Of a stretch of DNA of 64,000 nt, positions 63,606 to 64,000 are shown piece after piece. Position 1 is the first letter of the stretch. Each line of letters starts with the position of its first letter. Origin of the DNA: Sphingobacteriia bacterium (GTDB taxonomy: Bacteria; Bacteroidota; Bacteroidia; Bacteroidales; UBA7960); NCBI GenBank assembly GCA_011390785.1, contig JAABRR010000001.1, forward strand, positions 124,001 to 188,000. The letters run 5' to 3'. Position numbers and translations under genes: made by a program. The notes beneath the pieces are model-generated. The model saw only the letters and a program-made list of their open reading frames with translations, ran no database searches and was not told the origin of the DNA.

Positions 63606-64000
63606 TCAGTGTTGAATTTTTTGTCTGTCTGGCAACATAGCTGTGAGCACCAGAATTATCAGCCCGGCAGCTGCAGTAGCGGGCTGCATCCACGATACAT
63701 ATCCAATGATAGCGATTTGTGTCATCAACCAGACAAAAAGGATCAAAACCAGGCTATTGGACAGGGTTTTGGCATAAGGAGACCTGATGAATACCCCAAC
63801 TGCTGCCGAGAGCGACATACCACCAACCACTACAAACAATATCAGGCTGGGGATGAAATAGTTTTTGAAAGGGCTGTCTTCGAGCAGTTCCGGTGGTACA
63901 CCTTCTGCTCCACTCATGCCATAATATCCACCCCCAAATGCATTTATTGCAAGGAAAGCGAGCAGTAATCCCAGTGAAATTCTTACAGTTTTGTGACCTA
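63606..64000 (-). CDS. Partial small membrane protein (5' end outside window)
   Basis: The frame is open to the right edge, so the start is missing. An internal ATG at 63917 would give 103 residues, but the frame continues upstream with a membrane helix (ISLGLLLAFLAINAFGGGYY), so that ATG is probably internal. The visible part has four membrane helices, the first before MSGAEGVPPELLEDSPFKNY and the last ending near ILVLTAMLPDR. Unknown function. Its 72-base gap to the AraC-type gene allows co-transcription. Confidence 0.7.
   Translation of the reverse strand, partial: GHKTVRISLGLLLAFLAINAFGGGYYGMSGAEGVPPELLEDSPFKNYFIPSLILFVVVGGMSLSAAVGVFIRSPYAKTLSNSLVLILFVWLMTQIAIIGYVSWMQPATAAAGLIILVLTAMLPDRQKIQH

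Noticed and set aside
1-64000. CRISPR arrays, tRNA/rRNA genes, insertion sequences, prophage
   Set aside because: No spaced direct repeats, RNA gene signatures, transposase or phage structural genes were seen on either strand.

Overview
The window is chromosomal DNA from a member of the Bacteroidota. Evidence includes two SusC/SusD outer-membrane pairs, two further TonB-dependent receptors with an N-terminal carboxypeptidase-regulatory-like domain, C-terminal type IX secretion (T9SS) sorting domains, many lipoproteins with a short lipobox, few Shine-Dalgarno sequences, and promoter-like sites fitting the Bacteroidota pattern TTTG-N19-TAnnTTTG. The gene set (GcvH-VanZ-TonB order, DUF4249 lipoprotein, golvesin-type amidase) would suit the Bacteroidales/Marinilabiliales, but the exact lineage is inference. 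No rRNA, tRNA, CRISPR array, insertion sequence or prophage was seen.

Region 1 (1-25857) reads as one peptidoglycan-centred locus built around a divergent promoter region at 18288-18515. Leftward from it run a BadF-type sugar kinase (MurK-like), MurNAc-6-P etherase (MurQ), a SusC/SusD pair, two lipoproteins (one with PKD domains), a DigH-like family-10 glycosyl hydrolase with a T9SS tail, a PD40 beta-propeller protein, a T9SS-exported N-acetylmuramoyl-L-alanine amidase, and a partial exported protein that shares domains with that amidase. Rightward run a second amidase whose catalytic domain is interrupted by a golvesin-like domain, a tandem family-2 glycosyltransferase, a GalT/HIT-like nucleotidyltransferase (DUF4922), a decayed acetyltransferase, and a SpoIID-like protein. 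A bidirectional terminator closes the block. Together these could strip stem peptides, cut denuded glycan, import the pieces through SusCD, and convert MurNAc to GlcNAc-6-P.

Region 2 (25952-44763) is mostly housekeeping. It holds tonB, a VanZ-like gene, gcvH, a serpin lipoprotein, mazG, a large soluble GAF/PAS histidine kinase, an HlyD-ABC-FtsX export operon, recG, a TonB receptor with its DUF4249 lipoprotein, and a polyprenyl diphosphate synthase.

Region 3 (44861-54289) holds a small lipoprotein and a second SusC/SusD locus. Its enzymes are two phosphoesterases (calcineurin-like and PHP) and there is no glycoside hydrolase, so its substrate may be a phosphoester. Its 150-base leader carries two hairpins, the second followed by eight T, with arms that can pair in alternative ways; this looks like an attenuator. 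Two small membrane proteins follow.

Region 4 (54290-64000) starts with a decayed reading frame. It continues with a TonB receptor, a CrtI-like FAD oxidoreductase, a four-helix membrane protein, an AraC-GyrI regulator, a GNAT-YoaP protein, an acyltransferase-3 membrane protein, a membrane-bound AraC regulator and a partial membrane protein at the window edge.
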